From Nocardia africana NBRC 100379 (GTDB lineage Bacteria > Actinomycetota > Actinomycetes > Mycobacteriales > Mycobacteriaceae), in the NCBI RefSeq assembly GCF_001612635.1, contig NZ_BDAV01000014.1:1-64000 (forward strand): DNA of 64,000 nucleotides, written 5' to 3'. A program made the position numbers and the translations under genes. Below, piece by piece: positions 35,214-43,857 of this stretch. Positions within the stretch are counted from its first letter, which is position 1, and each line of letters begins with the position of its first letter. Below the pieces are notes generated by a model. That model ran no database searches. It saw nothing but the letters and a program-made list of their open reading frames with translations, and had not been told where the DNA came from.

Positions 35214-35828
35214 TCAGGTGTCGCCGAGCACGCCGGTGACGATCCGGCGGATCCGCTCGTAGTCCGGATCGGTCGTGGCCGGTGGCCGTTCGGGCCATTC
35301 ACCGGGCGCGTCCTCGATGCCGAACAGGACCGCGGTGAAGCGCGGATGGATTGCGAGAGAGAAGATTTCGTCCACCGCGGCGAGCGCCTCGGATTCGGGC
35401 ATCCGCCACGCCGCCGCCACGAATGCGGCGAGATTGCGCCGCGTGGTCGCGAAGATGGCGTCGTAGAAGTCGGCGGCGGCAGCCGGTACCCGCTCGGCCT
35501 CGGCGATCACCAGCCGGCAGGTCCGCACCGACTGGACCCACACCACCGACCACAGGAATCCGACGCAATACCCGGTCACCGCGTCCAGGCGCTCGTCACC
35601 GTAGTCCTCGGGAGTCCCCAGCCGGTTCAGATGCAGACCGCGCACGAAGTCGACGACGGCGAGGAACAGCGCGTCCTTGTTCTCGAAGTGCGCGTACAGG
35701 GTTCGCTTCGAGGTTTCGGCGCGCGCGGCCAGCACATCCATCGACGTGCGCTCGAACCCCACCTCGAGGAAGACGTCCTTGGCCGTCCACAGGATGTGTT
35801 CGCGCAGCCGATCACCACGCCTCGCCAT
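35214..35828 (-). CDS. TetR/AcrR-family repressor
   Basis: The 204-residue product has the helix-turn-helix at about 12-58 (MDVLAARAETSKRTLYAHFEN) and a TetR_C-type ligand domain. The ATG at 35828 has AAGGGAAG upstream; the longer open frame is a shadow. Divergent from an NmrA-type reductase 72 bp away, with a clear palindrome between them. Confidence 0.9.
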   Translation of the reverse strand: MARRGDRLREHILWTAKDVFLEVGFERTSMDVLAARAETSKRTLYAHFENKDALFLAVVDFVRGLHLNRLGTPEDYGDERLDAVTGYCVGFLWSVVWVQSVRTCRLVIAEAERVPAAAADFYDAIFATTRRNLAAFVAAAWRMPESEALAAVDEIFSLAIHPRFTAVLFGIEDAPGEWPERPPATTDPDYERIRRIVTGVLGDT

Positions 35829-35848
35829 GCGGTCTTCCCTTCCGTCAA

Positions 35849-35873
35849 AGTAAACGGTACGGTGTAGTTTACT
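35849..35873. promoter_or_regulatory. Candidate TetR operator AGTAAAC-N11-GTTTACT
   Basis: Perfect 7-bp inverted arms in the 72-bp divergent gap between the TetR gene and the reductase. Typical of TetR repressors controlling themselves and the divergent gene. Confidence 0.7.
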
Positions 35874-35900
35874 TACGTCGCACTCGTTCAGGAGTAGGTC

Positions 35901-36770
35901 ATGATCGTCGTAACCACACCTACAGGCAGTATCGGACACCAGGTTCTCGATCTCGTCGCCGACAGCGACCAGCCGATCCGGGTGATCGCCCGCGATCCGG
36001 CGCGCCTGGCCCCGCACCTCCGCGATCGGGTCGAGGTGGTCCAGGGATCGACCTCCGATCGCGAGGTCGTCGCCGCCGCGCTGAAGGGGGCCGACACCGT
36101 GTTCTGGGTGGTTCCGCCGAATCCGGCGGCGCCCAGCGTGCCCGGGCACGTCCTGGAATTCGTGACGCCGCTGTGTGAGGCGCTCGACAGCCTCGGCCGG
36201 ATCGTCGCCGTATCGAGCCTCGGTCGCGCCAACGGCCGTAAGGCGGGCCAGATTTCGGCGATCTTCGCGATGGACGCGCTGATCGAGAGCAGCGGGGTGC
36301 ATTACCGGTCGCTGTGCCCGCCGGGATTCATGGACAATATGCTGCGGCAGGTCGACCCGATCCGGAACCTCGGCACCTTCTTCGGCACCATCTCCGGCGA
36401 TTTCCGCGCGCCCACCTGTGCCACCCGGGATATTGCAGCCGTCGCGGCGCGACTGTTGCTCGACGAGTCCTGGACCGGACAGGACAGCGTGGAGATCCGC
36501 GGCCCGGAAGATCTGTCGCACAACGAGATGGCGCGCATCATGTCCGAGGTGCTCGGCCGCTCGATCGGCTACCAGCAGGTCCCGGCGGCCGACTACGCGG
36601 CGTCGCTGACGGCACACGGGATGAGCCCGGCCTGGGCGCAGGGCCTGGTGGATATGTCGGCCGCGGTCGAGGACGGTCTCTACGACACGCCGCGCACACC
36701 GGAGTCCTACTCCCCCACCAGCTTCCGGCAGTGGTGCGAGGAGGTGCTCGCTCCGGCGGTCGCCGGCTGA
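35901..36770 (+). CDS. NmrA-family NAD(P)-binding reductase
   Basis: The 289-residue Rossmann protein starts with IVVTTPTGSIGHQVLDLV, a diverged dinucleotide motif (TPTGSIG). It is similar to QorB/NmrA-type quinone reductases and is a paralogue of the protein at 1930-2901. AGGAG precedes the ATG. It is probably repressed by the divergent TetR. Substrate unknown. Confidence 0.85.
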   Translation: MIVVTTPTGSIGHQVLDLVADSDQPIRVIARDPARLAPHLRDRVEVVQGSTSDREVVAAALKGADTVFWVVPPNPAAPSVPGHVLEFVTPLCEALDSLGRIVAVSSLGRANGRKAGQISAIFAMDALIESSGVHYRSLCPPGFMDNMLRQVDPIRNLGTFFGTISGDFRAPTCATRDIAAVAARLLLDESWTGQDSVEIRGPEDLSHNEMARIMSEVLGRSIGYQQVPAADYAASLTAHGMSPAWAQGLVDMSAAVEDGLYDTPRTPESYSPTSFRQWCEEVLAPAVAG

Positions 36771-36944
36771 TTCGCCGATCCGGTCGCCCGAATCCGGAAT
36801 GTCGTCCGCGGAATCGGCGGAGCCCGTTCCGGATGCCCCAAACCCTTTGATCGCCAACACCTTCCGGTCGGCGCGGATTCCGTGCACGTGCGCTTGGTTT
36901 CGAATACCATCCGAACGACACGATCCCGCGCCGACAGGACTGTG

Positions 36945-37751
36945 ATGACCGCATCCGACAGCAGTGCGACCTCCGATGCCGAGGCGCCCAGCAGTGCCCG
37001 CATCTACGACTACGCATTGGGCGGCAAGGACAACTACGAAGTCGACCGCCGCGCCCTCGAGAAGGTCATGGAGGGTTTTCCGACGGTACGGATCGCGGCC
37101 CGGCACAACCGGCAGTTCATGCATCGCGCGGTCGGCGTCCTCGCCGACGCCGGGGTGAAACAGTTTCTCGACATCGGCACGGGCATTCCGACCGAACCCA
37201 ATCTGCATCAAGTGGCACAGGAGCGGGCGCCGGAGGCCCGCGTGGTGTACGTCGATCACGACCCGGTGGTGCTGGCTCACGCGCGCGCCCTGCTCGCGGG
37301 ATCACCCGAGGGCCGCACCACCTTCATTCGGGCCGACCTCACCGATCCCGAGGCGATCATGTCCGCACCGGAATTGCGCGAGACCCTCGATCTGGCCAGT
37401 CCGGTGGCGTTGAGCCTGGTCGCGGTGCTGCATTTCCTGTCCGCCGAACAGAATCCGGCCGGCGTGCTGAAAACCCTGCTCGACAACCTCGCGCCCGGCT
37501 CGTTCGTCATCGCGTCACACATCACCGCCGATCTGGACCCGGAAGGGATGGACCGGGCGCTCGAGATGTATCGCCGCAGCGCCGTGTACGCGCAGGCCCG
37601 CACCCGCGACGAATTCGCCGCCTTCTTCGACGGCCTCGAACTGCTGGATCCGGGCGTGGTCGCGGTCAATCGCTGGCGCCCCGGCATCGAACCCCCATCC
37701 TGGCTCGACGCCCAGGTCAACTGCTGGGGCGCGGTCGCGCGCAAGCCGTAG
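36945..37751 (+). CDS. SAM-dependent methyltransferase, DUF574/Methyltransf_19
   Basis: A 268-residue protein of the actinobacterial family that starts SSARIYDYALGGKDNYEVDR and contains FLDIGTGIPTEPN and VVYVDHDPVVLAHA (motifs I and II). Such genes are expanded in Streptomyces and Nocardia, and their targets are unknown. The ATG at 36945 has AGGA upstream. It converges with the next gene, 9 bp apart. Confidence 0.9.
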   Translation: MTASDSSATSDAEAPSSARIYDYALGGKDNYEVDRRALEKVMEGFPTVRIAARHNRQFMHRAVGVLADAGVKQFLDIGTGIPTEPNLHQVAQERAPEARVVYVDHDPVVLAHARALLAGSPEGRTTFIRADLTDPEAIMSAPELRETLDLASPVALSLVAVLHFLSAEQNPAGVLKTLLDNLAPGSFVIASHITADLDPEGMDRALEMYRRSAVYAQARTRDEFAAFFDGLELLDPGVVAVNRWRPGIEPPSWLDAQVNCWGAVARKP

Positions 37752-37760
37752 CGTCGGCGC

Positions 37761-38315
37761 TCAGCAGCGCCAGTCCGGGTCGCGGCCGAGAAGGGCGACG
37801 ATATTCTCCAGCGGCGTGCGGGATTCGTCCTCGGCCAGCCCGGGCCGGTAGGCGCCGCCCGGGCCGTTGAGCGGGCTGCCCGGCGCGGTGATCGAGCGGG
37901 CGATCGGCAATGCCACCGCCGTCAATCGCCGCGGGACGAGACAGGGTCGGTTCAGCGCCCGTGCGAGGTCCCAGCGGTGAGTGAGCATGTCCACCAGGTG
38001 GACGCCCAGCACTCGCTCGGTGGCGAGCGGGCCGGACCGCGGCAGTTCCACGACCTCGCGCGAGCGCTCGATCGCCGCGATCCACCGGGCGGTGATGTGC
38101 GCGAACGCGGCGCGCGGATCGTCCGCGAATTCGGCCGAGGTGCCGAGCACGGAGGCGTTGACCGCCTCGTGCCGCTCGTTCATATGCGTGATCAGATCGG
38201 CGACATTCCATCCCGCGCACGGCGTCGGCGCGGTGAGATCCGCATCGTCGAGTGTGACCACATCATGGCCGATCAGGGCCAGGGCCATCGCGTCCAGCCG
38301 CAGAAGTTCGCTCAT
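37761..38315 (-). CDS. TIGR03083-family (DinB/maleylpyruvate isomerase-like) protein
   Basis: The 184-residue product has PTPCAGWNVADLITHMNERHE and HLVDMLTHRWDLARAL, the conserved Trp and metal-site His segments of the mycothiol-dependent DinB-like family. AAAGG precedes the ATG at 38315. It is divergent from a TetR gene over a long palindrome. Function unknown; probably a small-molecule or mycothiol transferase. Confidence 0.82.
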   Translation of the reverse strand: MSELLRLDAMALALIGHDVVTLDDADLTAPTPCAGWNVADLITHMNERHEAVNASVLGTSAEFADDPRAAFAHITARWIAAIERSREVVELPRSGPLATERVLGVHLVDMLTHRWDLARALNRPCLVPRRLTAVALPIARSITAPGSPLNGPGGAYRPGLAEDESRTPLENIVALLGRDPDWRC

Positions 38316-38334
38316 GACAATACCTTTCACCGTT

Positions 38335-38382
38335 TAGCGTACGATCGTTCGCCAAATGACTATAGCGAACGAACGGACGCTA
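38335..38382. promoter_or_regulatory. Long inverted repeat, candidate TetR operator
   Basis: Arms TAGCGTACGATCGTTCGC (38335-38352) and GCGAACGAACGGACGCTA (38365-38382) pair at 16 of 18 positions around a 12-bp spacer. The right arm overlaps the -10 (TATGCT, 38381-38386) of the TetR gene, which would be transcribed leaderless from its ATG. Controls both divergent genes by inference. Confidence 0.7.
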
Positions 38383-38392
38383 TGCTTGGCTC

Positions 38393-38995
38393 ATGTCCCC
38401 TCGCCGTTCCGCCGCCGACGCCGCCCACACCCGGGAGCGCATCATCTCGGCCGCGGTCGAACAGGCCTCGCTGGTCGGGGTGGAGGGCGTGACCATCGGA
38501 TCGCTCGCCGAGAGCCTGGACATGAGCAAGGCCGGGGTCGTGGGGCCCTTCGGATCGCGTGAGCAGTTGCAGCTGAGTGCACTGGAGCAGGCCGGGACGA
38601 TCTTCCGAGAAGCGGTAATCGCCCCGCTGGACGGGGTACCGCCGGGCACCGAACGGCTGACGCGTCTGATCGACAACTGGATCGGCTATCTGGCCGAATG
38701 CCCGTTTCCGGGAGGCTGTTTCGTCACCGCGGCCTCGACCGAACTCGACGGCCGGCCGGGAGTGCTGCGGGACCGCCTCCGCGCCTACGTGACCGGCGCA
38801 CGTGCGGCGCTGGAATCCGAAATCCTTGCGTACCAGGCGGAATCGGAGGGTCCCCATCGCCCGGCGGACGAACTGGTCACCACTGTCATCGGCATCACGA
38901 TGGCGGTCAACCAGGAAATACAACTCCTCGAGGATCCCCGCGCCGCCGAACGCGGGAGGGCGGCACTTCGAGCGGCCCTCGGACTGACGCCGTGA
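38393..38995 (+). CDS. TetR-family repressor
   Basis: A 200-residue regulator with the N-terminal helix-turn-helix (about 14-60; GSLAESLDMSKAGVVGPFGS) and a TetR_C_6-like ligand domain (FPGGCFVTAASTELDGRPG). The start is 6 nt after a -10, so the mRNA is probably leaderless. Divergent from the TIGR03083 gene, its likely target. Confidence 0.9.
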   Translation: MSPRRSAADAAHTRERIISAAVEQASLVGVEGVTIGSLAESLDMSKAGVVGPFGSREQLQLSALEQAGTIFREAVIAPLDGVPPGTERLTRLIDNWIGYLAECPFPGGCFVTAASTELDGRPGVLRDRLRAYVTGARAALESEILAYQAESEGPHRPADELVTTVIGITMAVNQEIQLLEDPRAAERGRAALRAALGLTP

Positions 38996-39034
38996 CGCAC
39001 ACGTACCAGGCGGGTCGATCCCCGATTCGGCCGT

Positions 39035-39571
39035 CTACGCCAGGTGTTCGATCTTCGCGGCCAGCTCCGCACCGGTCATGGGTTCGCGGGCGATCACCGC
39101 GATGGTGTCGTCGCCGGCGATCGTGCCGACCACCTCGGGTAGGGCAGCGCGGTCGAGCGCGCTCGCAAGGAAGTGCGCCGCACCCGGCGGCGTGCGCAGG
39201 ACCGCGAGGTTGCCGCTGTGATCGGTGGAGACCAGCAGGTCGCCGAGCAGTTTCGAGAGCCGGGACGTGCCGCCGGTGACGCCGCGCACGGGGCTGCCGT
39301 CCTCGGGGACGACGTAGATGCCGGCGCCACCGTCGGCCGCGCGCAGCTTCACCGCGCCGAGTTCGTCCAGATCACGCGACAGCGTGGCCTGGGTGGTTTC
39401 GATGCCCTCGTCGGCGAGCAGGGCCGCCAACTCGGTCTGGCTGCGAACGGCGTGGGCGGACAACAGTTCCACGATGCGCTGCTGGCGCCCGGCGCGGGTG
39501 CGGGCGATGGCCGGGCCGGTGCGCGGACCCTCCGATCCGGCAGCCGACCCGTTCGCTCTGGCCGTGCTCAC
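39035..39571 (-). CDS. argR: Arginine repressor
   Basis: The 178-residue product has the ArgR winged helix (SQTELAALLADEGIETTQAT, about 44-63, then LSRDLDELG) and the C-terminal arginine-binding hexamerisation domain (GTIAGDDTIAVIARE). With arginine it binds ARG boxes, here before argC and argG. The GTG start overlaps the argF stop (GTGA). It ends the argCJBDFR operon. Confidence 0.96.
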   Translation of the reverse strand: MSTARANGSAAGSEGPRTGPAIARTRAGRQQRIVELLSAHAVRSQTELAALLADEGIETTQATLSRDLDELGAVKLRAADGGAGIYVVPEDGSPVRGVTGGTSRLSKLLGDLLVSTDHSGNLAVLRTPPGAAHFLASALDRAALPEVVGTIAGDDTIAVIAREPMTGAELAAKIEHLA

Positions 39572-40506
39572 GCCGCACCGCCCGATCGTCGCTCCAGCAA
39601 CCACACCAGCAGCGCCTTCTGCGCGTGCAGCCGATTCTCGGCCTCGTCCCACACCACACTGTGCGGGCCGTCGAGCACCTCGTCGGTGATCTCCTCACCG
39701 CGATGCGCCGGAAGACAATGCAGCACAACAACATCCGAGGTGGCATGAGCGAGCAGCTCGGCGTTCAGCTGGTACGGGCGGAACGGGCCGACCCGGTCGA
39801 GGCCGTCGTTCTCCTGCCCCATCGAGGTCCAGGTGTCGGTGACCAGGGCGTCGGCGCCGGTGGCCGCCGCGACGGGATCGTCGGTCAGGGTGATCGTGGC
39901 GCCGGTTTCGGCGGCCCGTTTGCGGGCGGCCTCGAGCACCCAGTCGTAGGGCTGGAAACCTTCGGGCGCGGCGATGGTGACGTCCAGCCCGGCGGTGACG
40001 CCGCCCAGCAGCAGCGAATGCGCCATATTGTTCGCACCGTCGCCGAAGTAGGTGAGTTTGCGACCCGCGAGCTCGCCTTTGTGCTCCCGCAAGGTCAGCA
40101 GATCGGCCAGCACCTGGCACGGATGGAATTCGTTGGACAGCGCGTTCACCACCGGAACCGTTGCCGCCGAGGCCATCTCGTCGAGCCGGTGCTGTTCGAA
40201 GGTGCGCCAGACGACGGCGTCGACGTAGCGCGACAGCACCCGGCCGGTATCGGCGAGGGTCTCCTCGCGGCCCAGCTGGGTGTCGCGGCCGTCGACCACG
40301 ACCGCGTGCCCACCGAGTTGCGCGATGCCCATCTCGAAGGAGAACCGCGTGCGGGTGGAGTTCTTCTCGAAGATCACGCCCACCCCGCGCGGTCCCTCCA
40401 GCGGCCGCCGGGAGACCGGCGCCGCCTTCAATTCCGCGGCCAGCGCGAGGATTTCGGCCTGTTCGGCGGGCGTGACGTCGTCGTCGCGCAGGAAATGCCG
40501 CACCAT
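39568..40506 (-). CDS. argF: Ornithine carbamoyltransferase
   Basis: Makes citrulline from ornithine and carbamoyl phosphate. The 312-residue product has NSTRTRFSFE (carbamoyl-phosphate site), HPCQ near LSNEFHPCQ and the ornithine loop HCLPAHRG. The ATG at 40506 gives the usual MVRHFLRDDD start; a GTG at 40512 would overlap the argD stop. Confidence 0.97.
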   Translation of the reverse strand: MVRHFLRDDDVTPAEQAEILALAAELKAAPVSRRPLEGPRGVGVIFEKNSTRTRFSFEMGIAQLGGHAVVVDGRDTQLGREETLADTGRVLSRYVDAVVWRTFEQHRLDEMASAATVPVVNALSNEFHPCQVLADLLTLREHKGELAGRKLTYFGDGANNMAHSLLLGGVTAGLDVTIAAPEGFQPYDWVLEAARKRAAETGATITLTDDPVAAATGADALVTDTWTSMGQENDGLDRVGPFRPYQLNAELLAHATSDVVVLHCLPAHRGEEITDEVLDGPHSVVWDEAENRLHAQKALLVWLLERRSGGAA

Positions 40507-40508
40507 GG

Positions 40509-41711
40509 TCACTCACTCTCCTGGGAAGCCGCGTCGAGGATGCCGGGCAGATCGGCGAGGAAGCCCTCCGCCTGCGCCTCGGTCAGGATCAGCGGCGGGG
40601 CCAACCGGATCACATTCGGCTTGGGCGGGTTGATCAAATAGCCGGCGGCGCGCGCGGCCTGCTCGACCTTCGCCGAAACGTCCTGTGTCAGTTGGATTCC
40701 GATGAGCAGCCCCGCGCCGCGCACGTGGTCGATCAGCGGGTGGCCGAGGTCCTCGATGCCGTCGATCAGCGTCTTGCCGACCGATTCGACATGGGCCGCC
40801 AGTCCCTGCTCGTCGATGGTCCGCAGCACCGCCAGCGCCGCCGCGGCGCTGACCGGATTGCCACCGAAGGTGGTGCCGTGCAGTCCGGGGGTCAGCAGCT
40901 GCGCCGCCGGGCCCTGTGCCAGCACCGCGCCGATGGGCAGACCGCCACCGAGCCCCTTGGCCAGCGTCATCACATCGGGCACGATGCCCGCGGCGTGATG
41001 GGCGAAAAACGGTCCGGTGCGGCAGATTCCGGTCTGCACCTCGTCGAGGACCAGCAGCGCGCCGTGCTCGGAGGTGATCCGGCGGGCCTCGGCCAGATAG
41101 TCCGGCGGCGGCACGACCACACCGCTCTCCCCCATGATCGGCTCGAGGAAGACCGCGGCCGTGTCGTCGTCCACCGCAGCGGCCAGCGCGGCGGCGTCAC
41201 CGTAGGGCACGTGGATGACACCGGGCGGCATCGGTTCGAACGGCGCCCGCTTCGAAGGCTGGCCGGTCAGCGCGAGCGCGCCCATGGTGCGGCCGTGGAA
41301 GGCCTCGTCGCAGGCCACGATCTTGTGCCGTCCGGTCAGGCGCGCGATCTTGAACGCCGCCTCGTTGGCCTCGGTGCCCGAATTGCAGAAGAACGCCCGG
41401 CCGGTGCCGTCACCGAAATGCGCGAGCAGCTTCTCGGCCAGTTCGAGAACCGGCTCGCTGACATACAGATTCGAGACGTGCCCGAGGGTCCCGAGCTGCT
41501 GGGTGACGGCTTCCACGATCGCCGGATGGGCGTGGCCCAGGCTGTTGACCGCGATACCGCCCAGGAAGTCGACGTAGCGGTTGCCGTCTGCGTCGTACAC
41601 CACCGCACCCGAGCCGCGCACCAGCGCCACCTTCGGGGTGCCGTAGTTGTTCATCAGCGCGGACGCCCACCGCTGCTGCAATTGCTCTGTGCTCATGCCG
41701 TTGTCGCTCAT
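40509..41711 (-). CDS. argD: Acetylornithine aminotransferase
   Basis: PLP aminotransferase of 400 residues. Conserved FFCNSGTEANEAAFK, LVLDEVQTGICRTG and the PLP-Lys region TLAKGLGGGLPIGA are present. The ATG overlaps the argB stop (ATGA). Uses glutamate to aminate N-acetylglutamate semialdehyde; the family often also serves in lysine synthesis. Confidence 0.97.
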   Translation of the reverse strand: MSDNGMSTEQLQQRWASALMNNYGTPKVALVRGSGAVVYDADGNRYVDFLGGIAVNSLGHAHPAIVEAVTQQLGTLGHVSNLYVSEPVLELAEKLLAHFGDGTGRAFFCNSGTEANEAAFKIARLTGRHKIVACDEAFHGRTMGALALTGQPSKRAPFEPMPPGVIHVPYGDAAALAAAVDDDTAAVFLEPIMGESGVVVPPPDYLAEARRITSEHGALLVLDEVQTGICRTGPFFAHHAAGIVPDVMTLAKGLGGGLPIGAVLAQGPAAQLLTPGLHGTTFGGNPVSAAAALAVLRTIDEQGLAAHVESVGKTLIDGIEDLGHPLIDHVRGAGLLIGIQLTQDVSAKVEQAARAAGYLINPPKPNVIRLAPPLILTEAQAEGFLADLPGILDAASQESE

Positions 41712-42643
41712 GACGTTGTCGTTCCCGCCGTCTCGGGTGGGGTCACCATCGTTCCGATACCTTCCCCGGTGAACAGTTCCAGCAGTACCGCATGCGGCAC
41801 CCGGCCGTCGATCACGTGCGCGGTCGGGACACCGGCCCGCACCGCGCGCAGGCAGGCCTCCATCTTCGGCACCATGCCCGCGTCCAGGCTCGGCAGCAGG
41901 GCGGCCAAGGCGTCGGTGTCGATATGCGTGGTCAGCGACGAGCGGTCCGGCCAATTCGTGTACAGGCCTTCGACATCGGTGAGCACCACCAGCTTCTCCG
42001 CGCCGATGCCCTGGGCCAGCGCGGCGGCGGCGGTGTCGGCGTTGATGTTGTGCACGACGCCGTCGGCATCGGGCGCGATGGTCGACACCACCGGGATGCG
42101 CCCGGCGCGAACGAGATCGAGCACCGCGTCCGGATTGACCGCGGTGACGTCGCCGACCAGGCCGATATCGGTCTGCTCGCCGTCGACGGTGACGGTGCGG
42201 CGGGTGGCGGTGAACAGTCGCGCGTCCTCACCGGAGATGCCGACCGCGTACGGGCCGTGCGCGTTGATCAACCCGACCAGCTCCCGGCCGACCTGACCGA
42301 ACAGCACCATCCGCACCACATCCATCACCTCGGGAGTGGTGACGCGGAAGCCGCCGCGGAATTCGCCCTGCAGGCCCAGCTTCTTCAGCATGGCGCTGAT
42401 CTGCGGACCACCGCCGTGCACCACCACCGGGTGCACGCCGACAGTGCGCAGGAACGCCATATCGGCGGCGAAGGCGTGTTTGAGAGTGTCGTCGATCATG
42501 GCGTTGCCGCCGTATTTGACGACCACGATCTTGTCGCGGAACTTCTGCAGCCACGGCAGCGCGCCGGCCAGCACGTGCGCCTTGTCCAGCGCGGACAGAT
42601 CCTGAGTGGTCACCGGAACCTCCGGTGTGGCTTCCGTGGTCAT
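41708..42643 (-). CDS. argB: Acetylglutamate kinase
   Basis: The 311-residue amino-acid kinase has VVVKYGGNAM, VVVHGGGPQIS and the substrate segment VHNINADTAA. Phosphorylates N-acetylglutamate, the usual arginine-inhibited step. ATG overlaps the argJ stop. Confidence 0.97.
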   Translation of the reverse strand: MTTEATPEVPVTTQDLSALDKAHVLAGALPWLQKFRDKIVVVKYGGNAMIDDTLKHAFAADMAFLRTVGVHPVVVHGGGPQISAMLKKLGLQGEFRGGFRVTTPEVMDVVRMVLFGQVGRELVGLINAHGPYAVGISGEDARLFTATRRTVTVDGEQTDIGLVGDVTAVNPDAVLDLVRAGRIPVVSTIAPDADGVVHNINADTAAAALAQGIGAEKLVVLTDVEGLYTNWPDRSSLTTHIDTDALAALLPSLDAGMVPKMEACLRAVRAGVPTAHVIDGRVPHAVLLELFTGEGIGTMVTPPETAGTTTS

Positions 42644-43857
42644 GAGCTGTAGGCCGAATTCTCTTCGACGTATCCGTGCGAGAGGTCGGTGGTGCGCACG
42701 GTGGCGGTGCCCTCGCCGAGTCCCAGTTCCACCAGCACCGCGATATCGGGTCCGGACAGGTCCACCTCACGTGCGCCGGGTGCGCCGGTTCCGTTGACGC
42801 ACACCGGATTTCCGTTGAACGACACGGTGACCCGATCGGGATCCAGTTCGATGGGCGCGATGCCCACCGCGGCCAGCACCCGGCCCCAGTTCGGGTCGGA
42901 ACCGAAGAACGCGGTCTTGACCAGCGAGTCGCGGGCGACCGCGCGGGCGGCGATCAGCGCCTCGTCCTCGCTCACCGCGCCGGTGACGGTGATCTCGACG
43001 CGCTTGGTGACTCCTTCGGCGTCGGCCATCAGCTGCGCGGCGAGGTCGTCGCAGACCGCGAGCACCGCGGCGTCGAGTTCGTCCTGGCTCGGGGTGACAC
43101 CACTCGCGCCGTTGGCCAGCAGCAATACGGTGTCGTTGGTCGAGCAGGAGCCGTCGACGTCGAGCCGGTCGAAGGTCAGCCGGGTCGCGTTGCGCAACGC
43201 GGCATCCAGCTGCTGCGGGGTGGCGGCGGCGTCGGTGGTGACCACTACGAGCATGGTGGCCAGGGACGGGGCGAGCATGCCCGCTCCCTTGGCCATCGCG
43301 CCGACGTTCCATTTGTCGGCGTGGTGGAACGCGGCCTGCTTGGGCACGGTGTCGGTGGTCATGATGGCGTGCGCGGCGTCGGTGCCGCCGGACAGGCCGC
43401 CCGCCATCTCGTGCACGATCTCGGTCACGCCGGGCAGCAGTTTGTCCATCGGCAGCCGGTCACCGATCAAACCCGTTGAGCAGACCGCGATTTCGCCCGC
43501 TCCGGTTTCGGTTCCCCAGTTGCTCAACGCTTTCGCCAGTTCCTCGGCGGTGGCATGGGTGTCCTGGAATCCACCCGGCCCGGTGCACGCGTTGGCGCCG
43601 CCGGAGTTGAGGATCACCGCGCGCAGGCGGCCGCTGGTGAGCACCTGCTGCGACCACAGCACCGGCGCGGCCTTCACCTTGTTGCGGGTGAACACGCCCG
43701 CCGCGGCGTAGTCGGGCCCCTCGTTGAAAACCAGTGCCAGATCGAGCTTTCCGTTGGCCTTGATGCCGGCTGCGATACCGGCGGCCCGGTATCCGAGCGG
43801 TGCGGTCACACCCTGGGTGCGGACCAGTTTGCCGCCGGCGATATCGGTGTCGGTCAC
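42640..43857 (-). CDS. argJ: Bifunctional glutamate N-acetyltransferase/ornithine acetyltransferase
   Basis: The 405-residue N-terminal-nucleophile enzyme has the autocleavage region KGAGMLAPSLATML, where the Ala-Thr bond is cut to free the catalytic Thr. It recycles the acetyl group from N-acetylornithine. The GTG start overlaps the argC stop (GTGA). Confidence 0.97.
   Translation of the reverse strand: MTDTDIAGGKLVRTQGVTAPLGYRAAGIAAGIKANGKLDLALVFNEGPDYAAAGVFTRNKVKAAPVLWSQQVLTSGRLRAVILNSGGANACTGPGGFQDTHATAEELAKALSNWGTETGAGEIAVCSTGLIGDRLPMDKLLPGVTEIVHEMAGGLSGGTDAAHAIMTTDTVPKQAAFHHADKWNVGAMAKGAGMLAPSLATMLVVVTTDAAATPQQLDAALRNATRLTFDRLDVDGSCSTNDTVLLLANGASGVTPSQDELDAAVLAVCDDLAAQLMADAEGVTKRVEITVTGAVSEDEALIAARAVARDSLVKTAFFGSDPNWGRVLAAVGIAPIELDPDRVTVSFNGNPVCVNGTGAPGAREVDLSGPDIAVLVELGLGEGTATVRTTDLSHGYVEENSAYSS

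Noticed and set aside
35829..37280. Upstream extension of the TetR frame at 35214-35828
   Set aside because: It runs antisense through the NmrA and methyltransferase genes; the TetR family start is at 35828 with a ribosome site.
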